Shown piece after piece: positions 61,942 to 64,000 of a DNA stretch of 64,000 nucleotides. A model generated the notes under the pieces. That model had not been told where the DNA came from. It ran no database searches and saw nothing but the letters and a program-made list of their open reading frames with translations. Numbering within the stretch: position 1 is the stretch's first letter; every line of letters starts with the position of its first letter. The DNA lies in the NCBI GenBank assembly GCA_024336345.1, contig JANFOG010000002.1, positions 620,001 through 684,000 on the forward strand. Reading direction: 5' to 3'. The position numbers were made by a program, and so were the translations under genes. The stretch is from Mariannaea sp. PMI_226 (lineage: Eukaryota > Ascomycota > Sordariomycetes > Hypocreales > Nectriaceae).

Positions 61942-63027
61942 TCATAGTCTCTTTAGGCGGTTGTTGGCCACCCTCACCTTAGCTTGCAGGCGTGTCTCAT
62001 CCTCATCCAACTTATCCAGCATTTCTGTCTGCCGTTCAACTTCTTCATTGATCTGCAGACCCATTTCCTTTTGTCGCCGGATTATTGCTGCAAGTTGATC
62101 AAGTTGTTCATCTTGCGCTTGCATTTCCTGTTTCTGAAGGAGCAACACACCCGAGTTGTCCAGCTCCCTCGTCTTATCCGTCTCAGGTAGAGGAGCACCC
62201 AGAACTCGGCCAGCAGGTCTTGCACCCCTCAGCAGTGCAACCTTATCTGATGAAGAAGCCTGTCCTTGGCTTGCGCCCCCTCGGCCTGATGCCGCTGTTG
62301 AATTGGGCATGCTGTTGGAGAGCTTGTCCAGACCTTCCCGCTCTATCCGGGCTTGGGAGATGAGATCCCGGCGCCGACGTAGTTCTCCCTCGCCTAATCG
62401 GCTCGCCTCCTGCATCCTTCGTAATCCATCTGCCAGGGTCGCAATCAGGGTTCCTGCTTTCACCAAGACTTTCTTTGCCGCAGCCCCAGCCTCCGCAGCC
62501 GAAGTTGAGTTGCCAGCATCAACAGCGGCATCTCTTCTAGACAAGTATTGTCTCGCCTCATGAAGCTGTTGCTTGAGGTCTCTATGCAAGTCCAGCCAAG
62601 TTCCCGGATCGGCCGCTCCGGCAGCCACACTCTTCACTCTCCCTCCTGCTGAGATGGCCGAATTGGCCGTACTCGAGCTGGGCAAGTTCAGAAATGTGCG
62701 CCAGGCGGACGTATCACGCCATCTTCGATCGGGGGACTCTGCAATTGCGCGTAGATATTTCTCAAGGCTGGCTTGGCGGTCCTTTGTGAGCTCGAGCGAG
62801 TTGACTGTAGACTTGAGCCAATGCTTGCCTGGAAGCGGCTCTGGCGGCGCGGCGCCGACCTGCTCGACGAGGATCTTGTTGAGGGCGGCGAAATCGGAAT
62901 ATCGCTTCTGAACGACGAAGGAACGAAGAGGCAGGCGGAGGGTAATGTTGTAGAGAGTGAACGGCTTCGATGAGCCTTCGTCGGAGATGCTTGTGGATGG
63001 GATGGCAATCTCAGGTGGCGGAGCCAT
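61942..63027 (-). CDS. VAM7: VAM7-like PX-domain SNARE
   Basis: A soluble Qc-SNARE of vacuolar fusion (HOPS/Vps pathway) that binds PI3P membranes through its PX domain. Single exon, 361 aa, near the yeast Vam7 length of about 316. The PX domain spans about 6-118 (PFTLYNITLRLPLRSFVVQKRYSDF; PGKHWLKSTVNS; ASLEKYLRAIAESPDRRWR). A middle helical region with Arg/Glu-rich heptads lies at about 190-245. The SNARE motif covers about 300-361 (QDEQLDQLAAIIRRQKEMGL; INEEVERQTEMLDKLDEDE), with the zero-layer Gln near 333 in ERQTEML. There is no C-terminal membrane anchor, as in yeast Vam7, which is recruited from the cytosol. The ATG (MAPPPEIAIP) opens the PX domain directly. Intact. Confidence 0.92.
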   Translation of the reverse strand: MAPPPEIAIPSTSISDEGSSKPFTLYNITLRLPLRSFVVQKRYSDFAALNKILVEQVGAAPPEPLPGKHWLKSTVNSLELTKDRQASLEKYLRAIAESPDRRWRDTSAWRTFLNLPSSSTANSAISAGGRVKSVAAGAADPGTWLDLHRDLKQQLHEARQYLSRRDAAVDAGNSTSAAEAGAAAKKVLVKAGTLIATLADGLRRMQEASRLGEGELRRRRDLISQARIEREGLDKLSNSMPNSTAASGRGGASQGQASSSDKVALLRGARPAGRVLGAPLPETDKTRELDNSGVLLLQKQEMQAQDEQLDQLAAIIRRQKEMGLQINEEVERQTEMLDKLDEDETRLQAKVRVANNRLKRL

Positions 63028-64000
63028 GATGAGAGTGACCCTGATGTATTTTTACTGAATCGCTGGCTGGTTTTTCGTCCAGTGCTGGGCGCTATCACTT
63101 AATTTTTCGACTTAAGGGCGGTAGGTGTAATATTGATCAAACATGTGTTTGGTGAAGTGACTACTGGAATAAAGGGAAAAGAATCTTGATTGAGCACGAA
63201 GGAGGATGAGTGCGTCATGGCGTCGTTCACGGACAAGATGGAATGCTTGGCTCCAATCTGCCTGACGTATTATTAGTTCAGAAGGTCGCAGGGGGTTTAG
63301 CGTAGCCTGTCGCTCAAGATAGGCTGCTGTCTTGGGGACCTGAAGCGCTACGAAGCCCCACTCTTCTGGAATGGGCGTCTTCGCAGCCGCCCGTCCCACT
63401 GAACAAGTGAACATGCGACCAATTGCTCACCTGGACCAAGTCGTGTGGCCGTTTCTGTTTCTGCTCCTGTTCCTGATAGTCTCGGGTGAGCTCCTATTTG
63501 CTACTGACCTAAGTACTGAGGAGGTCCCTTGCCTTCTTCGACAACGGTAGTGGTAGAGTATACCTACTTAATTATGAGGCAAGGTAAGTAATCCTCTTTT
63601 TTGAAGTGTTGCAGTGTAGATGATTTCTACTATCTACCCGCCTTGCCGCACAACAAGGGTAGGGAACAGAAGTAGTATGAATGCCCACCTCACTTGCACA
63701 GTTCTAGCTCTCCCGATTCAGTCCATTCAAGAGATATAGCTCCCTCCCTCCCTCCCTCTGCCTATGTGTATATGCAGATATATACTGCTCTTGGCATGAA
63801 CTGTGGTGATCTCAGTTCTACTGAATAGACCTTTCCTTTCTCTAAAGCACCACTATCATGAACATTGTGGCATCCATATCTGAGATGCCATTAAAAAAAT
63901 GTCAGCATGCATAGCTCAAGACTAAGTTTATTGACTGATAACTAGTTTTATATTTCATTCTATTTTTTGCAAATGGTCTTTGAGCACCCTCGGTCTGGTT
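63028..64000. other. Window end: VAM7 promoter and unassigned sequence
   Basis: It contains one doubtful minus-strand ORF (63112-63414). The rest, to the window end, shows no gene; it is AT-rich with TCCC units near 63741-63758. Confidence 0.5.
63112..63414 (-). CDS. Small 100-residue ORF of unknown function, doubtful
   Basis: Starts with a real ATG (MFTCSVGRAAAKTPIPEEWG) and ends KHMFDQYYTYRP, with reasonable amino-acid composition and no low complexity. It lies only 85 bp upstream of VAM7 on the same strand. The Met/Ala/Arg-rich start could act as a mitochondrial targeting peptide, but I cannot name a family. A GTGAGC...TTCAG intron-like segment just before and across the ATG suggests the true 5' end may be different, with an upstream exon that has no ATG in view. 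It could instead be leader sequence of VAM7. Confidence 0.3.
   Translation of the reverse strand: MFTCSVGRAAAKTPIPEEWGFVALQVPKTAAYLERQATLNPLRPSELIIRQADWSQAFHLVRERRHDALILLRAQSRFFSLYSSSHFTKHMFDQYYTYRP

Noticed and set aside
1..64000. A gene cluster for secondary metabolism or fungal defence
   Set aside because: No polyketide synthase, NRPS, terpene synthase, P450, or NLR-type (NACHT) gene is visible; the dehydrogenase and DUF7704-like gene alone do not make a cluster.
1..64000. tRNA genes
   Set aside because: I looked for GGTTCGAATCC-like B boxes with matching arms and found only chance matches inside coding DNA, such as near 7560 and 26310; a covariance search would settle it.

Overview
The window looks like nuclear DNA of a filamentous ascomycete, probably a Sordariomycete and possibly Hypocreales. 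Genes carry short GT-AG introns (about 50-130 nt for most) with CTAAC or CTGAC-like branch sites. Gaps of several kb are full of homopolymer and microsatellite tracts. The protein families are typical of Pezizomycotina: fungal rhodopsin-like membrane protein, GH55 beta-1,3-glucanase, DUF7704-type protein, hevein-type chitin-binding protein. The species cannot be fixed from sequence alone. I saw no tRNA, rRNA, CRISPR array, telomere repeat or intact transposon.

Layout. 1-794 (+) is the 3' end of a chitin-binding protein built of hevein repeats. A gene-poor stretch of 6.4 kb follows. 7193-9522 (+) is a chitin synthase. 13051-13662 (+) is a small single-pass membrane protein of unknown role. On the minus strand, 14693-16212 is an amino-acid transporter, 17221-17983 a small NTF2/SnoaL-like membrane protein recovered by joining three exons (the first of 13 nt), and 19082-20566 a rhodopsin-like seven-helix protein. 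After a 4.8 kb gap comes a compact housekeeping block: AKR1-type DHHC palmitoyltransferase (25394-27836, -), SRP receptor beta subunit (28746-29603, +) and cystathionine beta-synthase (29940-31572, -). A secreted GH55 exo-beta-1,3-glucanase lies at 33083-35434 (-).

After a 5.5 kb gap, 40936-43292 (-) encodes an F-box/WD40 protein. 47257-47778 (+) is a DUF7704-like four-helix membrane protein, 48873-50030 (+) an NADP-type zinc alcohol dehydrogenase, and 51371-52416 (+) a WD40-like protein whose start codon appears to be split by an intron. 53896-56469 (-) encodes a membrane protein with a long KEKAEKE-type charged helix. 61942-63027 (-) is a VAM7-like PX-SNARE. A doubtful 100-codon ORF sits just upstream of it.

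How they fit. There is no obvious secondary-metabolite or defence cluster. Three genes concern the cell wall or its polymers (chitin binding, chitin synthesis, beta-glucan breakdown). Several concern membrane traffic or modification (SRP receptor, DHHC enzyme, vacuolar SNARE). The rest are metabolism and regulation. I did not find a convincing undescribed multi-gene system. The most notable observations are at gene-structure level: introns at the same codon position in successive chitin-binding repeats, a start codon apparently split by an intron, a 13-nt first coding exon, and long C tracts inside introns. All exon joins were worked out by eye and need transcript support.
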